This document shows positions 24,555 through 35,493 of a stretch of 64,000 bases of DNA, piece after piece. The stretch covers positions 44,212,991 through 44,276,990 of the forward strand of contig CM060195.1 of the NCBI GenBank assembly GCA_030549335.1, given 5' to 3'. The DNA comes from Pontederia crassipes. Lineage: Eukaryota > Streptophyta > Magnoliopsida > Commelinales > Pontederiaceae. The notes beneath the pieces are model-generated. The model ran no database searches. It saw only the letters and a program-made list of their open reading frames with translations, and was not told the DNA's origin. Position 1 is the first letter of the stretch, and each line of letters begins with the position of its first letter. A program made the translations under genes and the position numbers.

Positions 24555-25967
24555 ATGGCTCAGTTGCCCCCTAAGGTCCCCACCATGGCCGCCAACTGGC
24601 CGGGCTTCGGCTGCGACAGGGGAACCGTCATGGCCGCCGCCGCTTCGCAGGCGTCGTGGGTGGACGAGTTCCTCGAGTTCTCCGCGGCGAGGCGCGGCAT
24701 GCACCGGCGGTCCGTGAGCGACTCCGTCGCGTTCATGGAGGCGGTGATGGGCGGGGTGAACGGGGGAAGCGAGTTCGAGCGTTTGGACGAGGAGCAGCTC
24801 ATGTCGATGTTCTCGGATGAGGTGCCTCCCTCGCCAGTAGCCGCTGCTCCGGTGTCCTCGTCGGGTCCGTCGACGCCGTCGGATAACAACAGCTTGAACG
24901 AAGAGCACAAGGCCGGAGAGAAGCTGATGAGAAACGACTGCGCGGAGTCACAGAGCGGCTGCAAAGCGGATCAGTCCGCCGCCGCGCAAGCCGCCTCCTG
25001 CTCGGATGCGATAGTTGATCCCAAGAGGGTCAAGAGGTGTGCACAATGCATAGTTATCAACAGCAATACTTAATCGAGCTTGCAGCACTAATTCTATATG
25101 GTCTTGCCTACAAATGCAGGATCCTGGCCAACAGGCAATCGGCACAGAGGTCTCGAGTGCGGAAGCTGCAGTACATCTCTGAGCTCGAGCGAAGCGTTAC
25201 ATCATTACAGGTAACACACAAAGCTTCAGACCAAATATTGTACTGAAACTTTCAGCTACAGCAAGCATTCAAAATTTAAGCAGCGGAATTGCCGACTTAT
25301 CCGAAGCTCGTCTTACTAAATCCCTTCTTTTCCGTGTTTCCGTGCCTGCATCGAAGACCGAGGTGGCGGCGTTGTCTCCTCGAGTCGCGTACCTCGATCA
25401 CCAGCGTTCGCTGCTCACCGTCGGCAACAGCCATCTCAAGCAGCGCATTGCTGCTCTCGCACAGGACAAAATATTCAAAGATGGTGAGTACTGGGTACAG
25501 TGTATGAAGTGTTTTCGATTTCACATAATTCAGTACTTAATGCAGAGGAGAATGAACAGTGGAGTCTTCGCCTACATCTTCAACAGTTATACATGTTCAG
25601 CCTGATGAACTGAAACGTAGTCATTTCTTTATGGAAACAAAGTAACATGCATACCGTCATCTTGAATTCAAACATATCTAGTTCGCCTCTAAAATTTGAA
25701 TCTTTACAGCAACACAAATCCAATCCTCTTCTCATCGAAAATGCAAAGCTATAAAAATTTAGTAAATGCCATGCCAAAGTTTGTAGATGATGGTGATCTT
25801 ATATACGTAGTTACAATCTTTGTGCAGCTCATCAAGAGGCGCTGAAGAAGGAGATAGAGAGGCTGAGGCAAGTCTATCAGCAGCAGAACATCGACAAGTT
25901 GGCCTCTCCCAGATCTGACACTGACGCGCGCATTGACAAGGAGCCACTGGGCTGCGAAGCAGCTTGA
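24555..25967 (+). CDS. bZIP transcription factor, bZIP34/61 (group E) type
   Basis: DNA-binding basic leucine zipper protein of 279 aa. Exons: 24555-25036, 25120-25210, 25357-25483 and 25828-25967, all with GT..AG junctions and matching phases. The start at 24555 gives MAQLPPKVPTMAANWPGFG, the start I recall for this subfamily; 'ASWVDEFLEFSAARRGMHRRS' is a second subgroup hallmark. The basic region carries N-x7-R ('NRQSAQRSR') with the exon 1/2 junction just before it, and the zipper continues through 'LSPRVAYLDHQR' and 'LKQRIAALAQDK'. The Pro inside the zipper is known in Arabidopsis bZIP34 and bZIP61 to block homodimers and favour partners from other groups; bZIP34 acts in pollen wall formation. 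Function here is by analogy. Exon 1 is very GC-rich, later exons less so. Confidence 0.93.
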
Positions 25968-26069
25968 ACACTGCGAATGGAGCGTTCGCTGCAGAGGCTC
26001 CTCTCAAACCTCTGGGAGACGAGGAGGCGGCGGCTCCAATCCTCCAACTGCTAGCCTATCTCGGCTGTA

Positions 26070-26495
26070 ACTCTAAGTCGGTAACAGCAATTTCACCTGT
26101 CCTGGGGAGGGAAGGGATGATGCCTTTTTAGACTGTTTAGTGGGAGGATCTGTGATGGAAAAATTATATTCTTTTCTGTAAGTCAGTAACAGCAATTTGA
26201 TGTGCAGGGTAGGGAGTAAAATTGAGATGATGGAAATATTGTATTCATTTTATAGCCGGTCCCAAGTTCGGATAAAGGAGGAGGGTTGTGTTAGGTCCCG
26301 ACAGTCAGCGTAAAATTCTGTCGAATCTTATGAACATGGATCAACGCATAGAACGGAATGGCGTCGTATGATCCATGTAGCCGATTCCACCTAGTGGGAT
26401 AATGCTTTGTTGTTGTTGTTTGTGAAGTCAGTGACAGCAATTTGGTGTGCAGGGTGGGGGAGTTAAATTAGGATCTTTGGAAGTTTTCTTTATTT
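26070..26495. repeat. Three imperfect direct repeats just after the bZIP gene
   Basis: The motif AAGTC(A/G)GTAACAGCAATTT occurs near 26075, 26180 and (as AAGTCAGTGACAGCAATTT) 26425. The second and third copies stay similar for about 50 bp (TGTGCAGGGT, then GGGAGT). The SINE-like element at 26253 lies between them. The repeat is much longer than a normal SINE target duplication, so it probably predates the insertion. Confidence 0.7.
26253..26420 (+). mobile_element. SINE-like element, third copy
   Basis: Same family as 18324-18488: starts TAGCCGGTCCCAAGTTCGGA, shares the GTGGGATAA...CTTTG 3' end and finishes in TTG units. It has a few substitutions relative to the first copy. It sits about 290 bp downstream of the bZIP stop codon and could lie in its 3' UTR. 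Confidence 0.65.
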
Positions 26496-27104
26496 CTTTT
26501 TTTTTCCTAATTGCTTGTGTATAACAGTAAAGACTACTATTTATTGCCATGCAAAGCAATTGTGTTTGTTGTACTAGGATTTGTAGGAGTAGTCTAGGGT
26601 TTGAAGGCAAAGTGATCCAAATCTTGGATGCTCCTACTCTTAAAGAAAGAGTTAATGTCTCTGTTCACTTACATTTGTTTCCTTTTTTTTCTTGTTTTTA
26701 ATAGTTACAGTGCATTAGTTTGGATAATGTCAAGAGGGTAAGGTCAAACATAAATTCTACTTTCTTTATCCGATAAAAAAAATAAGTTGGCACTAATGTA
26801 ACATCCCCGGCTGATTTACTATTCAACTCCCTAGGGATGAAGGCAGACTAGGTACGTGGAATATCGAGCACATATGAAGTCCTTTGTTGTTAAGTACACA
26901 GTAGGGATCTTAAACAACTTAAATGTCCTGCAGTTTAATCTCACCAATGAAAAGTATGGTTTAGTCCACCCTTCGTCCCTAATCGTCAACCTCGTAAAAC
27001 ATCATAAAATTCAAGGATTACAATTAGTATACTACAGAATATCTAGCTAGGCTTAATTAAAAATTAAATAATGCTAAGAATACTTCTATTATGAGGGATC
27101 CATG
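26496..27104. other. Intergenic spacer
   Basis: T-rich DNA. TGTAACATCCCCGG at about 26799 looks like the start of another LTR or its remnant, but no matching end was found. No gene supported. Confidence 0.4.
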
Positions 27105-27871
27105 TGTGACAGCCTCAAACTTTGTGTCTTGAAGTCTTCCGACATTTAGTTCTCCCAATCGAGGTTAAGTCAATCTACTACTCAAGGTCTTGAAAAGTTT
27201 CAATCGAGAACTCTCATTTCTAGGATCAAAACTCACTTTCCTTTGGCCTAGAGAGATTATGGTAGCAATAGGGGTGTCTCACACAACAAATATAGGGTAT
27301 AGTATTACAAAATTTCACCTGAAGTTCTCTACCTTGTGTCCATACAAGCTTGGGCTATTTATAACGTGCAAGAGATAGTTACCACAACTTTCTATTAGTC
27401 ATCTTAACTTCTCAAACCACTAGCCCTTACATAGAGTGTTAGGATGGTTGTCATAACTCCCAAGGAATTAATAAAACTCCCAAAAATGTTTGAAACTATT
27501 CCTCCTCATCACTTAATTCAAATTGACTTGAGTTTGCACGTTTCAACCTAATAGCACCCTTTGGTTTTTCTGGTTCACATTGGATTAGCAACTCTTCATG
27601 TTTTGACGTCCATTAGACTTTGCACCTGACACCTCTTCACAGACGCACCTCTTCAAGTCTTCCTCATTTGGGCTGCCAACAACTATAAACGTCACATGTA
27701 AACTAAGCTAATTCCTTAACCACAAGACATCGCATGATAGCTACACCAAGCTATCATTGAGTTTCCATCCAAACTTGCCAATGTACAATCATAGTAAGAC
27801 ATTATTTTCGCTTAAGTTGCTTTAATGTTGGACTTTATTATTTGAGCATATGGACAAGGTAGAATGTCACA
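27105..27871 (-). mobile_element. Putative LTR of a minus-strand retrotransposon
   Basis: A 767-bp block with inverted ends, TGTGACA at the left and TGTCACA at the right. Immediately to the right, read on the minus strand, is TTTGGAGGGGGAGTGT, a typical polypurine tract abutting a 3' LTR. The element is therefore on the minus strand and its body lies to the right. GGGCTATTTATA inside the LTR could be a TATA region. A second LTR was not found. Confidence 0.55.
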
Positions 27872-29250
27872 ACACTCCCCCTCCAAACCATTGCTTCTAG
27901 AGTTAGTGTCAACTCTACTCCATGCCCCAAATCAAGCGTACGTTTGTAAGTTCCTCGTACTTGTCGAACTTCATAGACTCATATTCTATTTCCCCTTCTA
28001 GAATAACTAAACCTCTTTGTCACAGACATTGTTGCTTTGAATGCGGCCTATTTAAGATTCTAGTTTAGTCAACAAGTCTCAAACTATTCTGATCGATTCA
28101 AGATTGAGAAGCTTATTTCCAATAATACAAAAAGAGTTTTGCCAATTCTTCGGATACAATTTTACCATCTTGTATTCTAGACACTCTTTTGACTACGTAG
28201 TTCCTATCTATATTAGACATCCCAACGAGGTCTTTCCCTTGTTAGTATACTTACGAGCACTCATATGAATATTCTTCAAACATTCCCATACCTTACTGGC
28301 ATAAGTATCATTCGAAACCTTCAACAATACTTTGGTACACTTATCTATACACAAGGGATTCACAAATTGATTTTTTGTTAGTTCTCTTGATTTTCTCTCG
28401 AGTAATTTCTGCACCGATTAAGGATACAACTTTCTGTATTTTCATCCTTCATATGCTTTGCCCACCTATCATCGTTTCATGCATCGTCTTATGAGTGATC
28501 AGTTTGTCTCAATAATCATTTTTGAAAATACTCCTTATCCATCTAGCATGATCAGCTCCCTTGGATAATACACTATCCCTCTACCCTAGGACCATTTGGT
28601 TGGTCGACTCCTTCGGATAGTTTGTATTCTTCGTTCATGCTGAAATTCTAAGTCATTTCAAGTTTGACCAACTCACCTAGATAACTCTCATATTTTTTTG
28701 TCACACTAGAATGATCTTCTTCCTAGTCATTCCAAGTTCGAGAACGTGTATGAGTGGACAATTCATAGCACTGCTTCCATGAACAATAGGATCCATTCCC
28801 ATGACCCTTACAGATGTGTTATCATCAACCATTCATTGTGAATGTTCAATTCCCTTGGACTTATCCCGTGCTTCAACCCTGGACCATCCATCGGCCGACT
28901 CCCTCGGACATTTCCAACCATCTTTCTATCGCGTTGCTCATCCTTTGCCCAGAATGAGAGAGACAAAATATTTGACTAAATTGTAGACCGATTAAGATGA
29001 GTGCTTGTGACACCTTTTACACCTTGTCAGATATAGCACCTTGTCTTAGTATGAGGCATCCACATGCCTCTTCTCATCTTTCCAACCCTTGAGAGTGTGC
29101 ACCTCACTTTGTAATCATCTTTGTTCCAAGACTTGATTAATCCCACATGTTGTCATGACCCGACCAGACACTGTCCTCACCCTTCATTTTTTTTGAACAT
29201 CCATAGTCATAGGATGCTTATGAAGCCATCCTAGCCAAGATTATTAGGGT
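27872..29250 (-). mobile_element. Decayed retrotransposon body
   Basis: Adjoins the polypurine tract of the LTR at 27105. Sequence of moderate GC with no long reading frame. A minus-strand stretch at 28208-28414 reads 'VLLKVSNDTYASKVWECLKN', reminiscent of the gag region of copia elements. It sits much closer to the 3' LTR than gag should, so most of pol appears deleted. Family assignment is uncertain. Confidence 0.4.
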
Positions 29251-30181
29251 AGATTTTCGAGATAAGATCGGAAGGAGTCTGGAGGATCGATGATTTCTAA
29301 AATCATAAAATTCTACCTTATGGATAAAAATATTTTTAAAAAATAATATAATAAATAGTGATAAAATAATAACTACTATTTAATATTTTACTCTAAATAT
29401 CTACATTATACTTAATTTGTAACTTTAATGAGCTACATAACAATATAAAAATTTAGAACTTATAACAAACTAATTATGATAATTAATGATGGTAAATTAA
29501 TTCCTCATCTGGATTATGAAAATGTGATAATTTTCTTTTGTAAATATCATTTTTTCACATAAATATATTAATTGACATTAGGTTGTACATAAGAAAAATG
29601 AATAGATAATTCAAGAGGGAAAGAATTGAGAGGAATTTAGTTTCCTTCCTTGACAATTTTTATTTTTAATATTCTATATATTTTTTCAATTTAAAATAAT
29701 TAAACATTTTAAATAAATAAAATAATAGGATTAGTATGATAACTAGAGAAAGTTACCTCTTTCTTATAAATTTTTAGTTTTAATATCATATATATTTTAA
29801 ATTTTCTTAATAAAAATATTTAAAAAAAATTAAAGGAAAGCATAATTATAGGATCTGTAGGATCTTACAATCCCATTGATATTATGATCCAGCGATAGAT
29901 CCACGTATGATCCTACATTTCTAATCTTCAAAGTGAGATTGGAATCGTTAGTCGACTCTTGGATGTTGGATCTTACAATGTTACGATTCGAAAAGAGATC
30001 CTGACAATCATGATCCTACCATTGAACATCTTTCACATTGTCATTCAACTTGGGGCTTCCTTTCGTTTGCATCTGCAAGCATATCAAATATGCTTACCAA
30101 GAGCATCTTTTGATGAGCATTTGTTACCTCAATGATCATCCAAGTATGACATCACATGGTTCCAATTTTTTTTATTCATGT
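29251..30181. other. AT-rich intergenic region
   Basis: No coding signal. Bases 29850-30020 contain several GGATC/GATCC-rich stretches in both orientations (GTAGGATCTTACAATCCC and similar), probably part of a small inverted-repeat element whose ends I could not fix. Confidence 0.4.
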
Positions 30182-30575
30182 CACTACACAACGTGACGCT
30201 AAATAGATGCCAATAATGTCACAATAGTGTCATCATTGGGTCGACAAATACCGATGCTAACTACCTCTCTATATGGAAATTTGGCATCGCATTAGCGTCA
30301 AAGAATGTCAACGCTAAATGAGGCGCCATCACGACGCTATTTCGGCGTAATTATCACACGCAAAAACTAAAAAATGCACGACAGATGGTAGCGTTGTTTT
30401 GGCGTCGCAAGCTTGCAATGCTAAGTTAGCACCATAACGATTGCGACGCTAAGTCGTCGCTAAAATAAGATGCGATATTAGTGCCATCGTTTTGTGTTGT
30501 ATTGACGTCGACTTTTGTGACGCTATATTAGCGTCGGAGGATTGCGACGCTATGTAGACGCTAGTTTGTGCTCTT
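30182..30575. mobile_element. CACTA-type terminus with subterminal motif array
   Basis: Begins CACTACACAACGTGACGC and is followed by about a dozen GACGCTA/TAGCGTC motifs in both orientations, the arrangement of the subterminal region of En/Spm (CACTA) transposons, where the transposase binds. I could not find the opposite terminus with confidence, so the element is treated as truncated. Confidence 0.5.
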
Positions 30576-31620
30576 TTGGCAATATATGTTATATGTTATA
30601 TATTGTATAGTATATTATAGAATACTATACTATATTAACTACACCATACTGTACTATACTATATTATACTATAAATTATATTATATTATACACCATACAC
30701 CATACTATACTATATTATACTATTGTATAATATAAAAAAATTAATATACCATGCTATACATATATTATACTCCGATTTCCGAATCCCAAATTTGGGAGAA
30801 TAGTGATTCTTCATTTTTCATGAGATTGTAATGGTGATTGCCAGAGATCCGACCGTTAAATCATCGCAAAATTTGTATCTCCCATAGAACACGACAACAC
30901 ATATTTTTTTAATATTTTTTGACGATTTTAGGAGGTCGGATGACAAAGTTAAGAACCTAGGAAAAAAAGCTTCCGATGGTCGCCGACGTGAGTCCGGCGG
31001 GAAACAGTCAAAATGAAAATTACGGAGTCGTAGAGATCGATGCGAGCTGTCTTCCTGCATAAGAATCATGACGAAAAGAGGTTGAAAGAAATTCAATAAG
31101 ATGGACAAAGTTTTAGAATAGAAACGGTTGATTCTCCGCAATCCTCGCTCGGATTGCCATGTAACAATAAGCGTTTTGAAGGGCTCGGGAAGGTGAGGCG
31201 GCACAAAATTTTCATATTTCACATGTTTCTCGTTTCCTCCGATTCTCAGAATACATATTTTTTTGTAATTATAATTTTTTTCAAAACTTCCAACCACCTA
31301 AGAAATCTAAAAATTTGTATTATCGAAAATCAGACCTTTTGGAATTGCTCAAAATGCCCCATTTAGTGGGCATATTGTTTTCAATTTTTTTAAGAAATGC
31401 TGATTTTCTTAGATTTTTTTATATACAAATTTAAAAAGAATATTCAAAATGGTTTATTTTACTTCGTGCACCTAAAAAAATATTAAAAAATATTTTTCTC
31501 GAAAATTGGACCTCTTGAGACTTCGATGACCTCATTTGGTCGACATACAATTTTCAAATTTTTTGGATGACGCAGATATTCTTCTCGTTAGTGGTTAACA
31601 CATGTCAATATATTATACAT

Positions 31621-31657
<37 letters not shown>

Positions 31658-32209
31658 AAGGATTTTCTACTAGACTTGAATGCTCTGGAAGAAGTTTCAT
31701 CTCTTTCAATTGAAATTAGTGAGATTCATTTATAAGTAGTTTTGAAAGAAGCATGATTCAGAAGATTCATGCTTACCTTTTTTTTTTTTTTAAATGGCAG
31801 TCATTTTTCATCACTGTGATGAGGTCATGAATTTTGCCTCTCATCTTTTAATATAACAAAATTTTTTAATTTCTGATAGTAAAATTCGGCAGAAATTTCA
31901 TAAAATTCATCAAAAAATTTAATTTTCAATGAATTTTTCAATGGGCGATGCTTGAAAAAATAGAATGACTTTTCATCGGACGCATTAAAATCATCAATAT
32001 TTTCAACGGGTATCGCCATCACAAAGACACCCTTCGAAATTTTGGCGAGACTAACCTGTCGGAAGTTTTGAAAGATGGGCGTCCTTCGAAACTTCTGACG
32101 GGGGTGTGCCCATTGAAAATTCCAATAGGAAACCGTTGTCGAAACTTCCGAAAGGCATCCATTTTTTAAAATTTCTAATGGATTTACCATCGATTTTTTC
32201 AAAAAAATT
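30576..32209. other. AT-rich and CACTA-like internal DNA
   Basis: Bases 30590-30770 are a TATACTA-type low-complexity tract. Bases 30830-31600 are non-coding and look like the internal part of a non-autonomous CACTA element; they are open on the minus strand at 30818-31297 but match no domain I know. A TA microsatellite lies at 31625-31652. Bases 31980-32200 carry repeated TTCGAAA(A/C)TT-type motifs. Confidence 0.4.
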
Positions 32210-32433
32210 TGATCGCTAGACTTGCAGCCGGATCTGTATGTCCAACAATCGATACAGAGAGAGGGAGAGTTCGGGGGTTGGCGGATTCGGATCTGGAGCC
32301 TTTATGTCATTGTTGGAGCCGCAAGATTGCCAGAGTTGGGGTCACCGAAGCCGCGCACAAGAGATATTGTGAGAGGGAGAGGGAGAGAGGGAGCGTGAGA
32401 GACAAGGAGAGAAGAGAGAGAGAACGAGAATGA

Positions 32434-32473
<40 letters not shown>

Positions 32474-34120
32474 TTACAAGAAAATTGCCATTTTTCGACG
32501 GACAATTTTCGACGGATAGAAATCCGTCGCAATCTGCGACGGATTTTACGGCGGAAATATTTCCAGCGAAATTTCCGACGGGTACAACAGCCGAAAATGA
32601 AAATAATAAATTATATAAATTATTATATTATTATTTTATTTTTCGACGATTAGGAACGTCGATATTTCTGCCGGATATCCATCCGTCGTAATTTTCGACA
32701 GAATTTTCGACGGTCACAACCGGCGAAAATAAAAATAATAAATTATGTAATTTTTTATATTATTATTTTATTTTTTGACGATTAGGAACGTCGATATTTC
32801 CGACAGATATCCAACCGTCGTAATTTCCGACGGAATTTTCGACGGTTGTGACAGTCGGAAATAAAAATAATAAATTATGTAATTTATTATATTATTATTT
32901 TATTTTTTGATGATTAGTAACGTCGATATTTCCGACGGATATCTATCCGTCGCAATTTTCGACGATCGTAACCGTCGGTAAATGTATAATAATATAATAT
33001 GAGGAGTATTTTATTAATATAATTAGCGACAGTCCGAACCGTCGCAATTTTCGACGGTTCCGTCGGTAATAATTAGTGATAGTTCAAACCGTCGGTAAAA
33101 TAAAAAAAATAAATATTATATATAACTAAATATAGTATTTTATTCTTATAATTAAATAATTTTTTACGGTCACAATTATTAATTAAATATATTTTATTCT
33201 TATATATTAATTAAACTTTAAAAATAATTAATATTTACTTTTCTGATGGTCAGAGCCGTCGATAATTAACATTTCATTATTCCGCTTTTTTTTCCGTTTT
33301 CCCGCTTTCTCATCTTTCCAACTATATATATATATATATACACCCAATCCCACTTTTTATTTCTTTCCCCCTCTCCTCTCTGTCTCTGTCTCCCTCTCCC
33401 TCTCCCCGTCGGCAAGCCTCCTGACTGGACGTCAAGCGTCGACCGCCGGCGATCCTCTCCTGCCGGCATCCCTCTCCCCTCTCTCTCTTCGGCCCGGACC
33501 GCCAGGCCGGATCCGGCCACGGGCGGTCGGATTCGGCCGCGGACGGCCGGAAGTGGCCGCGGGCGGCCGGATCCAACCGAGGGCGTCTGGCCAGCCATGG
33601 GCAGTTGGCCAACCGCTGGCGGCCGGATCTCGGCCGCTCGACCGATGGCGGACGGATCTCGGCCTTTTGACCGCCGAAGTTTTGACAGTTTCGTCGACCG
33701 TCGCAAATATCGGCGGTCGTGACCGTCGAAGTTTTGACGGTTTCGTCGACCGCCGCAAATATCGGCTTCCATCAAAATTCCCGGCGTTTTTCGCCCAACC
33801 GCCAAAAATTGATTTGCGACGACCATTTTTCGGACGAATGGATTCCGTCAAAAAAATCATCAGGAATCATTATTTTTGACGGTTTTCGAAAAATTACAAA
33901 CGATTTAATTCCCATATTTGTTGTAGTGAGAGAGAGATCAGAGAGGGGAAGAGAAGGAGAGAGTGAGAGAAAGGGATAGTCGGACTTGGGGTTCGTCGGA
34001 GCCAGAGCCGTTGTGTCATTGCCGGAGTCGGAGGTCCAAAGTTGTACACGAGAGAGTTTGAGAGAGGGAGAGGGCAAGGGCGAGAGAGATCCAGAGTGAG
34101 AAAAAAAATCGGTTGAGAGA
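32210..34120. repeat. Imperfect direct repeats flanking the inserted CACTA element
   Basis: The left flank (32272-32471) and right flank (33929-34120) share the order of GGAGCC...GTCATTG...GGAG...AGAGTTG-type sequence followed by GAGAGGGAGAGGG tracts. Similar motifs on both sides indicate that the CACTA element landed within, or between, two older diverged copies of a GA-rich repeat. Confidence 0.5.
32472..33928. mobile_element. Non-autonomous CACTA element, 1,457 bp
   Basis: The right end reads TTTGTTGTAGTG, the inverse of CACTACAACAAA. The left end is a mutated counterpart, GATTACAAGAAAA. A 3-bp direct repeat, AGA, flanks both ends (32469-32471 and 33929-33931), the target-duplication length of CACTA elements, although the site is inside a GA repeat and so gives weak support. 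Subterminal regions are packed with CCGTCG/CGACGG motifs in both orientations. The GC-rich centre (33400-33760) has Arg/Pro-rich open frames on both strands but no transposase domain. Confidence 0.75.
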
Positions 34121-34129
34121 GGGGTACTT

Positions 34130-34740
34130 GTTATAAATTTAAATTCTGATGGTCATAGCCTTCAAAACTACCAATGAATGTCCATCCTTCGAAAATTTCG
34201 AAGGCGACGACCATCTGGAATCTTAATATTAAAATATTAATCATATGCTAATATTTTATTATATAGTATTATAATATATTTTGTTATAGATTCAAATTTC
34301 GACAGTCCTAGTCTTCATACTTTCGAAAGTTACGACCATAAAAAATTTAAATATCGATCATATGCCAATATTTTATCATGTAGTATTATAATATATTTTA
34401 TTATAATTTCAAATTTTGACGGTTCGATCCATCGGACTGATGACCACCTTATCGTCAATAATTACGAAGGTCATGACCATGAAAATCTTAATATTAAAAT
34501 ATTAATCATATGTCAATATTTTATTATATGGTAGTATAATATATTTTATTATAAATTTAATTTTTGTGTATTGACGAATGTCCATCCATCGATACGACCG
34601 TCTGGAATCTTAATATTAAAATATTAATCATATGTCAATATTTTATTATATACTACTATAATATATTTTATTATAAATAAATTTTGACGTTCCTATCCAT
34701 CAGTACTTTCGAAGGCGACAACCATATAAAATATTAATGG
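34130..34740. repeat. Tandem array of four AT-rich units
   Basis: The block ATATTAATCATATG(C/T)CAATATTT followed by TATAATATATTTT recurs near 34232, 34353, 34498 and 34619 (spacings 121, 145 and 121 bp). GACGGTC-like motifs lie between the blocks. This is probably another CACTA subterminal array adjoining the inserted element. Confidence 0.7.
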
Positions 34741-35493
34741 GTTGTGCCATGAGTACTAGCGACGAGCGCTTTTGCTATCTATTTCGAAAGGATATTTCTT
34801 CCTGTCTTAAATTTCATTTAAAATATGAAAAATGTTAACCCATTGGAAATTAGTTGTCGAAAATAGCCAAGAACTGAAATCTGACCCATGACTGAACTGC
34901 AATAGAGGTTTAAGCTAAACATTTCTCCCAAATGCTGATCTTCTTATCTCCTTGACAGTGAACTGTGTGTCCATTATTAAAGCTAACAATCATAACTTAA
35001 CTTGACTTTTGAGAATGATTTAGCTCCCTCCTTTGAACTGAGCTTCTGGATGCTAGGGTTAACTTTGAAAAGTTAATATTGGTGGTCTTACTTCAACTTC
35101 TTGACATATAGCATTCATTTTTTTTTGTTGGAACAGAAACCTGCATCGTGAATAGAACATATGTTCCTACTGACTGATGTCTAAGTAGTGGACATACATT
35201 TCAATTCTAGCTCAACATTTGTACAGATTTATAAATTATTGATAAACTGGTAACCTTCTCTACATTTGAATGCAAATTAGATGAACGTGTGATTTGGCAC
35301 AAGATTTAGAAGTGCTAGTTGTATTGATGTTTTGTATATTGAGACCACCTTAAATACCATATACGTTTACAGTTGAGGCAGTGAAATACACCACGAGGCA
35401 TCTATCCATTGATAACAAATCATCAGTGTGGCTACAGACAGACCTGTGCCTACTGTAGATATCTATAATCCCTAGTACTCGGGCGTTGTTTGA
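34741..35493. other. Intergenic spacer downstream of GLR-A
   Basis: AT-rich DNA without coding signal; its right part is the likely 3' UTR of GLR-A (minus strand). Confidence 0.4.

Noticed and set aside
33266..33860. Overlapping Arg/Pro-rich frames on both strands
   Set aside because: GC-rich centre of a non-autonomous CACTA element; no transposase or host domain visible.
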